Assembly: GCA_936941155.1 (NCBI GenBank)
Contig: CAKZJE010000101.1
Span: forward strand, 1 to 47,921
Direction: 5' to 3'
Length of the DNA stretch: 47,921 nt
DNA from: an uncultured Methylomonas sp.
GTDB taxonomy: Bacteria; Pseudomonadota; Gammaproteobacteria; Methylococcales; Methylomonadaceae
Shown here: positions 7,916-16,798 of the stretch, one piece after another
Layout: each line of letters starts with the position of its first letter
Position numbering within the stretch: position 1 is the first letter of the stretch
Program-made: the position numbers and the translations under genes
The notes under the pieces: generated by a model
Databases searched by the model: none
What the model was told of the DNA's origin: nothing
The model's input: only the letters and a program-made list of their open reading frames with translations

Positions 7916-8401
7916 ATGGCAACCGAAATAGAACATAAATTTTTAGTCGCAAATGATGATTGGCGGGCGTTGGTGAGTCATAGCGCGGATTTCAAACAAG
8001 GCTATTTAAACAGTGATGCCACCAGCTCCGTGCGGGTGCGAATTGCAGGCGACAAAGCGTGGTTGAATATCAAAAGTGCAACAATAGGCACACACCGTTT
8101 AGAATTTGAATATGAAATTCCGGTTGCCGATGCGGATGAAATTATTGCGACGTTGTGTCATAAACCATTGATTGAAAAAACGCGCTATTTTGTCAACGAT
8201 GCTGCGCATGTTTGGGAAATTGATGTTTTTGCCGGTGAAAATCAAGGGTTGATTGTGGCTGAAATTGAATTGTCGGCCATTGGCGAAGATTTTAATAAGC
8301 CTGCTTGGTTGGGTGCAGAAGTGTCGCACGATGTGCGCTATTACAATAATAATCTTAGCAGACAGCCTTTTTCGAGTTGGGCTGAAAACAGCGCGAAATA
8401 A
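7916..8401 (+). CDS. CYTH-domain (inorganic triphosphatase-like) protein
   Basis: 161 aa, single CYTH tunnel domain. The ExExK signature is EIEHK at residues 4-8; further marks are the RVRI and WLNIKSA strands, EFEYEIP, RYFV, WEIDVFAGENQGLIVAEIEL and the basic end VRYYNNNLSR. Stand-alone bacterial CYTH proteins hydrolyse tripolyphosphate with Mg2+ or related triphosphates; class IV adenylate cyclase is a rarer alternative in the same family. It lies 7 bp after yeiP. A hairpin sits immediately past the stop. Confidence 0.88.
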   Translation: MATEIEHKFLVANDDWRALVSHSADFKQGYLNSDATSSVRVRIAGDKAWLNIKSATIGTHRLEFEYEIPVADADEIIATLCHKPLIEKTRYFVNDAAHVWEIDVFAGENQGLIVAEIELSAIGEDFNKPAWLGAEVSHDVRYYNNNLSRQPFSSWAENSAK

Positions 8402-8408
8402 TTCTTCA

Positions 8409-8440
8409 CGACTGGTGGTTTTTTAAAAAACTGCCAGTCG
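8409..8440 (+). terminator. Hairpin after CYTH gene, CTGCCAGTC-type
   Basis: CGACTGG(TGG)TTTTTT pairs with AAAAAACTGCCAGTCG, an imperfect stem starting 8 bp past the stop. The ends resemble the ACTGCCAGTCC palindromes found at 15577, 16127 and 40925. It is a possible terminator for yeiP-CYTH, though no T-run follows the stem. Confidence 0.55.
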
Positions 8441-8507
8441 CTTCTTACTTTCTGAGCTTCCGCAAAATAAATTTCTTGATGATGAAAGTCATCTGATCTC
8501 CAAAACT

Positions 8508-8549
8508 CTGAAAATTTTCCAAGACAACCAATCGTCTTTAAATTTTTTT
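8508..8549. repeat. Palindromic element, AAGACGAC family, decayed copy
   Basis: CTGAAAATTTTCCAAGACAA-CC-AATCGTCTTTAAATTTTTT keeps the family layout (A/T flanks, AAGAC...GTCTT core) but with mismatches in the arms. Confidence 0.65.
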
Positions 8550-8639
8550 GAATATTTGTCGTGCGTTTTCAAACACGCTTTTTTCTTGTTCCCATGCGCC
8601 GCGTCACTGCCCACAGTTAAGAATTATTGTTTGATATGT

Positions 8640-8760
8640 GTAGGCTGGGTTAGCATTTTTTGTGTAAGCAAAAAAGCGTAACCCAGCAAAGCGCGTTTAT
8701 TTTACCGCTGAATGCTGGGTTACGTTATCTCGCATAGCGAGATAAGCTAACCCAGCCTAC
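8640..8760. repeat. 121-bp element with two GGCTGGGTTA hairpins
   Basis: Outer arms GTAGGCTGGGTTAGC (8640-8654) and GCTAACCCAGCCTAC (8746-8760) are exact complements. Inside are two hairpins: 8644-8687 (GCTGGGTTAGC with GCGTAACCCAGC) and 8714-8756 (GCTGGGTTA with TAACCCAGC around an inner GTTATCTCGC stem). No reading frame is present, so it is a small non-coding mobile or structural element rather than an insertion sequence. Confidence 0.85.
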
Positions 8761-9037
8761 GATTTATTATTTTGATTATTAAGAGTTTTTTTATATTTAA
8801 TGGCAGTAACACAGCGTGTGGAAACGAGAGTTTTATTATCTTTTTTAAAACTCGTTCTAAAAAAATTACTTGGAAAAATTAACTAACAGGTATAGTCTTC
8901 TTTAATACCGTAGTAAAACTGTCAACAACTCTTTTTTCCCTTTATTTTCCTAAGCTTACTTTCATTTCCCCACAGTGCTCTACGGTATAAATATTAGCTG
9001 TCAGGTTAATTCTAATTATATGAGTGGAGGACTTACG

Positions 9038-9850
9038 ATGAACGCAATTTCAAAATTTTTGTTGCTGCTGTGTTTTTTTTACACGTCACAACTCGTTGCA
9101 GCCACTGCAACTGTCTCAATTACTGATTTTCAATTTACCCCAACCATTGTCACAATTAATATTGGCGACACTGTGAAATGGACAAACAACGGCGGCGCAC
9201 CGCATACCACAACTAGCACGGCAGCGGGTGAGGCGTGGGACAAAACTTTATTTAGCGGCAATGTATTTAGTCGTGTTTTTACCAAAGAAGGCAGCTATAC
9301 CTATCGCTGCAATTTTCATCCGTCGATGACTGCAAAAGTTGTGGTGCGTAGTGTTGAACAAACTCGCATTAACACCGGAAAAATCCTGATTCCAACCGTT
9401 GTTCCGATTACGCTGAATTTAGTCGGAAAAAATGCAAATTTGGCATATTTAGGAAGTTATATTGTCAATGCGCAAGCGGGTTGTGCCAATTGTCATAGTT
9501 GCCCGACTTACAAACTTGGCAATAATCCCTATTTGGGACAACCGAAAAAATTTAATCCTGCGTCGTATTTAGCGGGTGGGGTGAATGTTTCAGGCGGCGG
9601 TGTTACCGCAGTTTCGGCAAACTTAACGCCGGATGCAACGGGAAAACCAGCAGGTTTAACGTTACTTGCTTTTAAAAATCTGTTACGCACAGGAAAAGAT
9701 CCTGATGTGCCTGCTGCGTTATTGCCCGTGATGCCTTGGCCGATTTATGGTGCAATGAGTGACCATGATTTGGACGCGATTTATGAATATTTGCGAGCGA
9801 TTCCAAAAGCGACAACACCTGCTGTACATTGCGCACAGCCTGGGCAATAA
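9038..9850 (+). CDS. Amicyanin-type cupredoxin fused to c-type cytochrome
   Basis: 270 aa from the ATG with GGAGG eight bases upstream. A signal peptide (1-22) is followed by a blue-copper domain (23-104) with ligands H56, C91, H94 and M97; the CxxHxxM spacing is that of amicyanin. Then comes a monohaem cytochrome c domain (about 130-260) with C149ANCH153 and likely axial M232 in PVMPWP. It is probably a periplasmic electron carrier passing electrons between copper and haem in one chain; the partner is unknown. The cytochrome maturation genes ccmAB lie 0.4 kb away on the other strand. Cys155, just past the haem motif, is an extra cysteine. Confidence 0.88.
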   Translation: MNAISKFLLLLCFFYTSQLVAATATVSITDFQFTPTIVTINIGDTVKWTNNGGAPHTTTSTAAGEAWDKTLFSGNVFSRVFTKEGSYTYRCNFHPSMTAKVVVRSVEQTRINTGKILIPTVVPITLNLVGKNANLAYLGSYIVNAQAGCANCHSCPTYKLGNNPYLGQPKKFNPASYLAGGVNVSGGGVTAVSANLTPDATGKPAGLTLLAFKNLLRTGKDPDVPAALLPVMPWPIYGAMSDHDLDAIYEYLRAIPKATTPAVHCAQPGQ

Positions 9851-9881
9851 AGAAAAGCTTACGTTTTTTGAAGAAAATAAG

Positions 9882-9934
9882 GTCACGAAATTTGCGAAAA
9901 AAGAGTAAAAATCTTCGTTTTTTTCGTGACTTTT
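9882..9934. terminator. Bidirectional hairpin between convergent genes
   Basis: GTCACGAAA (9882-9890) pairs with TTTCGTGAC (9922-9930), with an inner CGAAAAAAGA/TCTTCGTTTTTT stem and a T-run in the plus direction. It ends the cupredoxin-cytochrome gene and overlaps the stop of the convergent DUF2905-like gene. Confidence 0.7.
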
Positions 9935-10145
9935 ATTTGCGAAAAAATAAATTCGCCACAATGGATACGACGATGCTGAGGATAATCATGGAGGTAATCG
10001 GCATAAAAAACAGGCTGTTTTCACCTTTCACGCGAATGTCGCCGGGCAGTTTGCCAAACCAGTTCAGTAAAAACGGCGCGTATTCTAATAATAATCCGAT
10101 TATTAAAATGACACTGCCAAGCACTATCAATGATTTACTCAACAT
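9933..10145 (-). CDS. DUF2905-family small membrane protein
   Basis: 70 aa with two transmembrane helices (about 4-20 and 46-66) joined by a conserved loop with LNWFGKLPGDIRVKGEN, the mark of DUF2905. Function is unknown in the family. It lies 53 bp downstream of ccmB on the same strand, separated by a short GCTAAAGC-type palindrome. Confidence 0.85.
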   Translation of the reverse strand: MLSKSLIVLGSVILIIGLLLEYAPFLLNWFGKLPGDIRVKGENSLFFMPITSMIILSIVVSIVANLFFRK

Positions 10146-10161
10146 CAGAAAAATCTCTGTT

Positions 10162-10182
10162 AAAAATAGCTAAAGCTATTTT
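10162..10182. repeat. Short palindrome AAAATAGC-TAAA-GCTATTTT
   Basis: Eight-base arms around TAAA, followed by ACTCC. The same GCTAAAGCTATT...ACTCC arrangement occurs at 40210-40269. Read on the minus strand it lies just past ccmB and may act as a weak terminator. Confidence 0.6.
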
Positions 10183-10197
10183 ACTCCTCGTTATTGA

Positions 10198-10866
10198 CTA
10201 GCCGCGTACACTGATTTTCAAAGCAGCGACAATTGCAAACGGAGCTAACATCATGCTGACGACCAACACCGCGCCCAATAACGCTAAATAGCCGCCAATC
10301 GGCATTCCCATTGTGCCAGCCTGAACCGTTCCCGCGCCAAAAATCAGTACCGGAATATACAGCGGCAACACTAATAACGAAATCAAAATTCCGCCTTTGC
10401 GCAATCCTACGGTTAATCCTGCACCAATTGCACCGATTAAACTCAGGGTCGGCGTGCCCAATAACAAACTAATCACCAACGCAAACAATCCTTGCTGCGG
10501 CAAAAATAACATCATGGCTAAGAGCGGTGACATTAACGCCAAACAAAAACCACTGATTAACCAATGGCTTATAATTTTTGCCAGCACTAATAATACTAAC
10601 GGCTGCGGGCTGACCAGCATTTGCTCCAGCGAGCCATCATCAAAATCGGTTCTAAAAATTCCATCGACTGACAATAAACTTGCCAACAAAGCCGCCACCC
10701 AAATCACGCCGGGGGCAACTTGCGCTAAAAATTTCGCTTCTGGGCTTACGCCTAACGGGAATAATACCGCGACCATCAAAAAAAACGCCAGCGGATTCAC
10801 AATGTCGTTGCGATGCCGAAAAGCCAATAGTAAATCGCGCTTAATCGCGGCAAAGAAAAAACTCAT
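10198..10866 (-). CDS. ccmB: Haem exporter membrane subunit CcmB
   Basis: 222 aa with six hydrophobic segments and the family N-terminus (FFAAIKRDLLLAFRHRND), SLLSVDGIFRTDFDDGSLEQ and the glycine-rich GTPTLSLIGAIGAGLTVGLR. CcmB is the permease of the CcmAB(CD) complex, which releases holo-CcmE during cytochrome c maturation. Its ATG overlaps the ccmA stop by 4 bp. ccmC, ccmD and ccmE do not follow as they do in many gammaproteobacteria; they must lie elsewhere if present. Confidence 0.94.
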   Translation of the reverse strand: MSFFFAAIKRDLLLAFRHRNDIVNPLAFFLMVAVLFPLGVSPEAKFLAQVAPGVIWVAALLASLLSVDGIFRTDFDDGSLEQMLVSPQPLVLLVLAKIISHWLISGFCLALMSPLLAMMLFLPQQGLFALVISLLLGTPTLSLIGAIGAGLTVGLRKGGILISLLVLPLYIPVLIFGAGTVQAGTMGMPIGGYLALLGAVLVVSMMLAPFAIVAALKISVRG

Positions 10867-11489
10867 TGTGTTCCTCCTGCGTCTAAATTAATCGTGCGCA
10901 CGGTTTTGTCGGGAATGGTCAAGTCGTGGTGTGTGGTTAAAATCACCGCGCCGCCGTTGTGAACGTGTTGCGCAATCAAACTTTCTTTTTCGGCTACGCC
11001 TTTTTTGTCTAACGCGGTAAAGGGTTCGTCTAAAATCCACAGCGGTGCGGAGCTTAAATACAATCGCGCTAATCCGACGCGGCGTTGTTGTCCGGCGGAT
11101 AAGGTGTGGCACGGTACGTCTTCAAATCCGTATAAGCCGACTTTTTCTAAGGCTTGGTAGATGCTCAATTTGTTGAGATTAGGTGATAGGCGCATCATCC
11201 ATTGCAGGTTTTCTTCGGGGGTTAATGCAGCTTTTACGCCGGCTAAATGTCCGACGTAGAGCATGTCGTGGTAAAAGTCTTCGCGCACGTCTTCCACGAG
11301 TTGTCCGCGCCAGAAAATATCGCCTTCAAAGCTTGCGGAGAGTCCGCATAAAATGCGCAGGAGTGTGGTTTTGCCGCTGCCGTTTTGTCCTTCAATTTGC
11401 AGCACTTCGCCTGCGGAGATGGTGAAATTCAAGCCATTGAATAAAACGCGCTCGTCTCGCTCGCAATATAAGTTTTTAACTTCTAACAT
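10863..11489 (-). CDS. ccmA: Haem exporter ATPase CcmA
   Basis: 208 aa ABC ATPase with Walker A GQNGSGKTTLLR (about 35-46), signature LSAGQQRRVGLARL, Walker B LWILDEPFTALD and switch His in TTHHD. It powers release of haem-loaded CcmE with CcmB and CcmC at the inner membrane. It starts 8 bp past the HNH gene of the Septu-like pair, so transcription from the lpxD side probably runs through it. Confidence 0.94.
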   Translation of the reverse strand: MLEVKNLYCERDERVLFNGLNFTISAGEVLQIEGQNGSGKTTLLRILCGLSASFEGDIFWRGQLVEDVREDFYHDMLYVGHLAGVKAALTPEENLQWMMRLSPNLNKLSIYQALEKVGLYGFEDVPCHTLSAGQQRRVGLARLYLSSAPLWILDEPFTALDKKGVAEKESLIAQHVHNGGAVILTTHHDLTIPDKTVRTINLDAGGTQ

Positions 11490-11497
11490 AAATCCAT

Positions 11498-12271
11498 CTA
11501 TTGTAAGGTTTTGCTGAGGGCGGCTTTTATCATGGCGGAGTATTCGGCTTGCGGCAATGCCATTTCTTGAATCATCTGTTGCGCTTCTCTGGAAGCTTTT
11601 TGCAAATCATAATCGTCAGTGTACGTTGCGGCAGCCTTTATAAGAACTAATTGTTGTTTAAATGTCTTCAATTTAGCTCTACGCGCTTCTTCTAAATCTT
11701 CTCTATTTAAACTCAATAATTCAATCGTTGCTTTTCCATACGGATTATCATCAAGTGCGTAAATAAAAGAACGATTAAACTTAATATAGTCTTTTGGATT
11801 TTGTTCACAAGGATTAATTAACAATGGAATTTCACTGGTTATATCATCGCTATGATTTTTGGCTCTTGCTGTTGGATTTTGAAGTGGAAATAGATTTTTT
11901 TTATAACTACGGTTACAGGTTGCGCAACTCCAAAGCAAATTAGTCCATTTATACGCTAGCCAATAATAACCAGGCTTATGTAAATCATCATCTTTATCCT
12001 GTTGATAACCATTTTTGGGGCGAAAGTGTTCTACGTCCCCTTTATCAGGATGTTGTGGCTGTTTTGTTTTGATTTCACAAAAACAACATTTGCCATTTTG
12101 CATAGAAAATAACGCTTTTTTAACAGAAGGATGCGCATAAATGTTGTCGTTGAAGTCCTCTTTACTAAATTCCGTTTTGCCTTGCTCATAGCTTGTGCAT
12201 AAAGCTTTGCGTGCTTGTTTTCCTTTAGTTTTTAAAATTTCCGGCTCTTCTGCGCGTTCAATTTTAATCAT
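11498..12271 (-). CDS. ptuB: Septu-like HNH endonuclease PtuB
   Basis: 257 aa. Zinc-finger HNH nuclease layout: GKCCFCE (C62, C63, C65), then DVEHFRPKNGY with H82, and a second knuckle C116ATC119 followed by N120. The VEHFRPK and CATCNR motifs are typical of the HNH proteins paired with AAA ATPases in Septu (PtuAB) systems and in some retrons. In Septu the nuclease is thought to act on nucleic acid once the ATPase is triggered during infection. Its ATG overlaps the ATPase stop by 4 bp. No reverse transcriptase or retron RNA is seen nearby, so a retron effector is unlikely. Confidence 0.83.
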   Translation of the reverse strand: MIKIERAEEPEILKTKGKQARKALCTSYEQGKTEFSKEDFNDNIYAHPSVKKALFSMQNGKCCFCEIKTKQPQHPDKGDVEHFRPKNGYQQDKDDDLHKPGYYWLAYKWTNLLWSCATCNRSYKKNLFPLQNPTARAKNHSDDITSEIPLLINPCEQNPKDYIKFNRSFIYALDDNPYGKATIELLSLNREDLEEARRAKLKTFKQQLVLIKAAATYTDDYDLQKASREAQQMIQEMALPQAEYSAMIKAALSKTLQ

Positions 12272-13503
12272 AGTTTAGCTTCCAACAATTTAGACGCACG
12301 GCGAATAATATCCATTGCTTTTATATCTTCCAGAGTTTCAGCCGTTGGCATTTCATCTAATTGCTCTTCTATTTTTTCTAATTCTTGTTCATCTTCATCC
12401 GTTAAATGTGATTTGCTCAAAATAGCACGACGGTCTTTTAATAATTTGTCATATTTGGCAGAACGAATCGGTTGATTATCAAATAAATCACTCGCCAATA
12501 ATTGGTCAACGCGCCAGCCGTGAATATCTTTGTAGTCTTGGATAATTTCGACTTCATCGCTATCCTTTTTACGCCGCAACACTACAATATTGGCATTTTC
12601 ATCTTCAGCAGCTTGCACAATTAATGGGCTGTGTGCAGTAACAATAAATTGGGTATTCTTAAACTTATCGCTTAAATAACCCATAATTTCACGTTGCCAT
12701 TTTGGGTGTAGGTGTAAATCTATTTCGTCAATTAAAACAACGGCGGGTTCTTTAATTGGGTCTTTGCTATTAGGATAATGTTTAAATAATCGTGCTGCAA
12801 AATCAACTACCCATGAAAACATGGATTGATAACCTAAACTGAGTGCGTCTAAAGATAACCAAACGCCATTGGCTAAAAAGCGGACTTTTAACTCAGGTTT
12901 ATTTTCGTCAGGATAATAAATATCAATTTTTGTGACATCAGGAAGCAAATCAACTAATGTTTTTTTAACTAAATTGAAACGTTTTTTAAATTTAGCTTTA
13001 GCTTCTGAAAAAAGATAAGTATCTTTCAACCATTCTTCGGCTTTAATTAACTCACTATTATCATCTAATAATCTTCTATTAGCGTTATAAGCAAGACAGA
13101 AAAAATCATCATTAAAGGGAGGTAAATCCCCGTTCTTTATTACAGGAGATGCAGTTGTTATTGAGTGTTCGTTTGACCAGTATTTGAAAGTATTTTCAGT
13201 ATTATCTAAAACTGCATCATAAGCGAAGCGCGATAATAGAGTAAGTCCATCGGTATTTGCACGTCGCAAATCATCATTAAATCTAAAAACATTTGGTCTA
13301 AAAATCGTGGCAATTAAAAAACTTTTCAGTAAAGTTGTTTTCCCTGTCCCGTTATTCCCCAAAATCACAGTCCATTGTGCAGGTCTAGTTTTATCTTTGC
13401 TATCCCATAACTCTAATTTCTGTTTTTTGCCAAAACAGCGCACGTTTTCTACTGCCAGCGATAAAAAATACACCTTATTGTTTGCACTTTCAGCTTCAGA
13501 CAT
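12268..13503 (-). CDS. ptuA: Septu-like AAA/ABC-type ATPase PtuA
   Basis: 411 aa. Walker A is GNNGTGKTT at 49-57, then a long insertion, LSLGYQSMFSW as the ABC signature region, Walker B VVLIDEIDLHLHP (about 253-265) and the switch VTAHSPLIV. This is the SMC/OLD-like ATPase architecture of PtuA. A C-terminal acidic helix (about 355-400) may bind the partner. It starts 2 bp after the lpxD stop, with GGAAAAG as Shine-Dalgarno, and overlaps ptuB. It is shorter than many PtuA proteins, so the subtype is uncertain, and an uncharacterised ATPase/HNH pair is the alternative. Confidence 0.82.
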   Translation of the reverse strand: MSEAESANNKVYFLSLAVENVRCFGKKQKLELWDSKDKTRPAQWTVILGNNGTGKTTLLKSFLIATIFRPNVFRFNDDLRRANTDGLTLLSRFAYDAVLDNTENTFKYWSNEHSITTASPVIKNGDLPPFNDDFFCLAYNANRRLLDDNSELIKAEEWLKDTYLFSEAKAKFKKRFNLVKKTLVDLLPDVTKIDIYYPDENKPELKVRFLANGVWLSLDALSLGYQSMFSWVVDFAARLFKHYPNSKDPIKEPAVVLIDEIDLHLHPKWQREIMGYLSDKFKNTQFIVTAHSPLIVQAAEDENANIVVLRRKKDSDEVEIIQDYKDIHGWRVDQLLASDLFDNQPIRSAKYDKLLKDRRAILSKSHLTDEDEQELEKIEEQLDEMPTAETLEDIKAMDIIRRASKLLEAKL

Positions 13504-13505
13504 GA

Positions 13506-14540
13506 TTACTTTTCCAAATCCTGAACACGACTTTCCAACGCCTTAAACTTTTTCAACAACTCCGGCAATTTAGTCAATGCCGCCAGCTCTTTCCACGCCA
13601 CTTTTCTATCCCGCGCAGGTGAACCAAACACTTGCGTACCCGCCGCAATATCTTGCGAAACCCCGCTGCGCGCCATCACCACCGCGCGTTGCCCAATGGT
13701 AACGTGGTCAGCAATCCCAGAACTTCCGGCTAAAATCGCCCCGTCTTCAATCGTGCAAGAACCGGAAATCCCCGATTGCCCACAAATAATCACGTTTTTG
13801 CCGACTTTATTGTTATGTCCCAACTGCACCAAATTATCAATTTTGCTACCCGCGCCAATCACAGTTGAACCCAACGCGCCGCGATCAATACAAGTATTTG
13901 CGCCGATTTCGACATGATCTGCAATCACCACATTGCCGACATGCGGCACTTTAACATGTTGATTATTACGGAATTTATAACCAAATCCATCCGCACCAAT
14001 CACTGAGCCGGAATGAATAATCACGTTATCGCCAATTTGCGTATTGTCGTAAATCACCACTTGCGGATAAATCTTGCAGTTTTTGCCAATCGTTACGCCC
14101 ATGCCGATATGCACGCCGGCAAAAATCTCGCTGTTATCAGAAATGCTAGAATTTTTTCCCACCGTTGAAAACGCGCCGATATGCACATTTGCACCTAAAC
14201 TCACCGATTCATCCACTTCTGCGCGTGGCGAAACCTGATGCGCAAACGTTTGTTCGGGGTAAAGCGTTTTCACGGCGGTTAAAAAACTCATTTCAGGGTC
14301 GGCGCAACGCAACAACGCCACACCCGCAGGCGCATCTTCGGCAGCAAATTTATCGCTAATAAAACACGCCGCCGCAGAGCTGTTTTGCAAATATTTGGCG
14401 TATTTCATATCGCTGAGAACGGTGACTTGGTGCGCCTGTGCCGACATAATATCCGCCGCAGAATCCACCAAACCTTCAGAATTTCCACCTTCTACGGTTG
14501 CGCTACACAGGGCAGCCAAGTTTTGTATTGTTAAATTCAT
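13506..14540 (-). CDS. lpxD: UDP-3-O-(R-3-hydroxyacyl)glucosamine N-acyltransferase LpxD
   Basis: 344 aa from the ATG at 14540 with GGAA upstream; the TTG twelve bases earlier is rejected. It has an N-terminal uridine-binding domain (1-100), a left-handed beta helix of hexapeptide repeats (about 105-310) with the catalytic His in QLGHNNKVG, and a C-terminal helix. It adds the second acyl chain in lipid A synthesis. It is separated from its usual bamA-skp-lpxD-fabZ-lpxA cluster and lies 2 bp after a spermidine synthase-like gene and 2 bp before ptuA. Confidence 0.95.
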   Translation of the reverse strand: MNLTIQNLAALCSATVEGGNSEGLVDSAADIMSAQAHQVTVLSDMKYAKYLQNSSAAACFISDKFAAEDAPAGVALLRCADPEMSFLTAVKTLYPEQTFAHQVSPRAEVDESVSLGANVHIGAFSTVGKNSSISDNSEIFAGVHIGMGVTIGKNCKIYPQVVIYDNTQIGDNVIIHSGSVIGADGFGYKFRNNQHVKVPHVGNVVIADHVEIGANTCIDRGALGSTVIGAGSKIDNLVQLGHNNKVGKNVIICGQSGISGSCTIEDGAILAGSSGIADHVTIGQRAVVMARSGVSQDIAAGTQVFGSPARDRKVAWKELAALTKLPELLKKFKALESRVQDLEK

Positions 14541-14542
14541 CG

Positions 14543-16798
14543 TTATTTCCAAATATCTATAATGTTGGTGAAATCATCTGTCCACGGTTTCATATCAAAA
14601 TACAGCGGCAATTTTTCCCAATAACCTAAGCGACTTTGCGCGAGCGGCTCTAACGTTTGCGGATTTTTCGCCATCACCACCCAATCGGTAACAACCACCA
14701 GCGGCTGATTATCTTGTGGTTTGAATTCCTGAATCAGCGCGGCAAGTTTAAGCTGTTGCGCGTGGTCAGAAATCACTTTTTTCAAACTTAAATGCGCGTT
14801 GGTGATATGAAACGCCAAGATGCCGTTCGGTTTTAATTTGCTGAAATACAGCTCTAAGGCTTCCTGCGTGAGTAAATGAGTCGGTACAGAATCGGAGCTA
14901 AACGCATCCATAATCAGCAAATCGAATTTTTGTGCAGGTTCTGCGGCAATCGAAAGACGCGCATCACCGACTTTCATCGCGGCATTTTTGCCACAGCGTT
15001 CTAAGTAATGGAAATACTCGGCATTTTGGGCAATTTTTATCACCAGCGGGTCAATTTCATAAATCGTCCACTGTTGCTGCGGTTTGCTGTAGCACACTAA
15101 CGCGCCCGCGCCTAAACCAACTGTGCCGATTGTCCAGTTTTGATTTTGCCCGTCAAATTCTTTAAACAATTGTCCCATTGGTCCCGGCTGGCTGTAATAC
15201 ATATACGGAATGGTTTGCAACGCTTGTGCTAATCGCTGTGCGCCGTGTTTAGTCGTGCCGTGATACAGCTCGTGGATTTTTTCTGGCTGATTATTTTCAT
15301 TTTCAATCATTGCATCACGCACCGAAAACACCCCGAAAAAGCTGCGTTCTTGATAAATCGTGTGCGATGACAAGCCGTGCAAGCCTAAACTTAAGGAAAT
15401 AATCGCTGCCGTTAAGCCGGCAAAAGCCACAGGTCGGTTGCGAACCACAAACATTAATAGCGTTAGCACCATTAAACTGATGGCGATTTGGTCGAAATAG
15501 TCCAATAAATTTGGCACGTTGCTGTATAAAATCCAGCCAACTGCAATTAATAAAGCGGGAATAATAATTTGTAACCAGGACTGCCAGTCCTTTAAAGGAC
15601 TGGCAGTCCTACCAGGACGCAATAACAACGCCGCGACAATCATAATAGGGTATTCGTACACCGCATTAAAAATAAACGGCGCAACAAAAGTGTTAAACAT
15701 TCCGCCCAACATCCCCGCAAACGACATCATTAAATAAAACAAGGTTAAATACTGCGTGTGCGGACGAATCCGCGCCAGTTCGCCATGACAAACCATCACC
15801 GCAAAGAAAAATGCCAGCGTGTGCAGAATTAAATACGCCCAATATGGCAAATCGGCGGGATCAATGAATGCAAAAGCTAAAAACGGAATTAAGAAAATTG
15901 CTTGAAAACGCATCATCCACGGATGAACTTTGTCGTTCCATTTGGAAAAAACAATCACAAAGGTGAGCAAATACAGCGTCAGCGGAATAATCCATAACAA
16001 CGGCACGGAGGCGATGTCGGTGCTGATAAAGTTGGTGAGTCCCAACAGCAAGCTCGATGGCACAAGAGCTAACACTAACCAATGCAGTTTTGTTTTAAGG
16101 CTTAATGGCTCAACGGTTTCTGTTGTATGACTGGCAGTCCTTGAAGGACTGCCAGTCATGGCTTTCTGATTAGAACGCCACAACAACAATCCGCAGCTAA
16201 TAATAAAAATGCAAAGAATAACAAAGCCGCCACTCCAGAGATTTTTTTGGAGACTTAAACCAATATTCGGCTCAACTAAAAATGGGTAACTGAGCAGGGA
16301 AATTAAACTTCCGGCATTGCTGGCGGTGTAGAGATAATAAGGATCGTGGCTGGTGTGATGTCCAACGTGCGCAAACCATTTTTGCAACAGAGGCGCAGTG
16401 GTAGAAACCACGAAAAACGGCAAGCCAATCGCTAAAAATAATGTCCACAGCAACCACCAAGTCGGATTACTTTCGGTCGGCGGCACGGTGTTTTCAGGTA
16501 AACCCAGCGGCAAAGCGAGAAAACTAAGCAAAATCAATACAATGTGGATCTGAATTTGCCGCTTTAGATTCAAGCGCGAAGATAAATAATGCGCGTACAA
16601 ATAGCCTAAAAATAACAAAATCTGATAAAACACCATGCAGGTATTCCACACCGCAGGCGAGCCGCCGAGCAACGGCAATAAAATTTTGCCGAACATCGGT
16701 TGCAAAATAAACATTAGCGTCGCACTGCTGAAAAGCGTTCCGGCAAATAAAATAACGGCAAGATTGGAGTTCGGAGCGGGTGAAGAAGTTTGATTCAT
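14543..16798 (-). CDS. Polytopic membrane protein fused to spermidine synthase-like domain
   Basis: 751 aa from the ATG at 16798; a TTG start 63 bases upstream is possible, and neither has a strong Shine-Dalgarno. About twelve membrane helices (residues 15-490) precede a Rossmann methyltransferase/spermidine synthase-like domain: [29 protein letters not shown] and [16 protein letters not shown]. Fused proteins of this kind are widespread, and their reaction is not settled. Two palindromic repeats are translated within it: residues about 214-224 (TGSPSRTAS) in a loop after a helix, and about 397-407 ([11 protein letters not shown]) in another loop. It probably starts the lpxD-ptuAB-ccmAB series. 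Confidence 0.85.
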   Translation of the reverse strand: MNQTSSPAPNSNLAVILFAGTLFSSATLMFILQPMFGKILLPLLGGSPAVWNTCMVFYQILLFLGYLYAHYLSSRLNLKRQIQIHIVLILLSFLALPLGLPENTVPPTESNPTWWLLWTLFLAIGLPFFVVSTTAPLLQKWFAHVGHHTSHDPYYLYTASNAGSLISLLSYPFLVEPNIGLSLQKNLWSGGFVILCIFIISCGLLLWRSNQKAMTGSPSRTASHTTETVEPLSLKTKLHWLVLALVPSSLLLGLTNFISTDIASVPLLWIIPLTLYLLTFVIVFSKWNDKVHPWMMRFQAIFLIPFLAFAFIDPADLPYWAYLILHTLAFFFAVMVCHGELARIRPHTQYLTLFYLMMSFAGMLGGMFNTFVAPFIFNAVYEYPIMIVAALLLRPGRTASPLKDWQSWLQIIIPALLIAVGWILYSNVPNLLDYFDQIAISLMVLTLLMFVVRNRPVAFAGLTAAIISLSLGLHGLSSHTIYQERSFFGVFSVRDAMIENENNQPEKIHELYHGTTKHGAQRLAQALQTIPYMYYSQPGPMGQLFKEFDGQNQNWTIGTVGLGAGALVCYSKPQQQWTIYEIDPLVIKIAQNAEYFHYLERCGKNAAMKVGDARLSIAAEPAQKFDLLIMDAFSSDSVPTHLLTQEALELYFSKLKPNGILAFHITNAHLSLKKVISDHAQQLKLAALIQEFKPQDNQPLVVVTDWVVMAKNPQTLEPLAQSRLGYWEKLPLYFDMKPWTDDFTNIIDIWK
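15577..15610. repeat. Perfect palindrome inside coding sequence, GGACTGCCAGTCC family
   Basis: A 34-nt perfect palindrome with arms AGGACTGCCAGTCCTTT. It encodes part of a loop ([11 protein letters not shown]) of the spermidine synthase-like membrane protein and keeps its frame open. Confidence 0.9.
16127..16159. repeat. Palindrome inside coding sequence, ACTGGCAGTCC variant
   Basis: Arms ATGACTGGCAGTCCTT and its exact complement around a central G. Compared with 15577 and 40925 the inner CTGCCAG is CTGGCAG, and the opposite arm carries the matching change, so pairing is kept. It encodes TGSPSRTAS in a loop of the same gene. Confidence 0.9.

Larger units (their letters stand above)
8402..9037. 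other. Repeat-rich intergenic region, no gene seen
   Basis: 636 bp with no credible reading frame. It holds a hairpin at the CYTH stop, a decayed AAGACGAC-family palindrome and a 121-bp double-hairpin element, then AT-rich sequence leading to the cupredoxin-cytochrome gene. The last 150 bp must hold that gene's promoter; no clean -35/-10 pair stands out. GGAGG at 9026-9030 is the Shine-Dalgarno for the ATG at 9038. Confidence 0.6.

Noticed and set aside
11498-13503. Retron Ec78-type locus
   Set aside because: No reverse transcriptase or msr/msd-like sequence adjoins; the neighbours are lpxD and ccmA.
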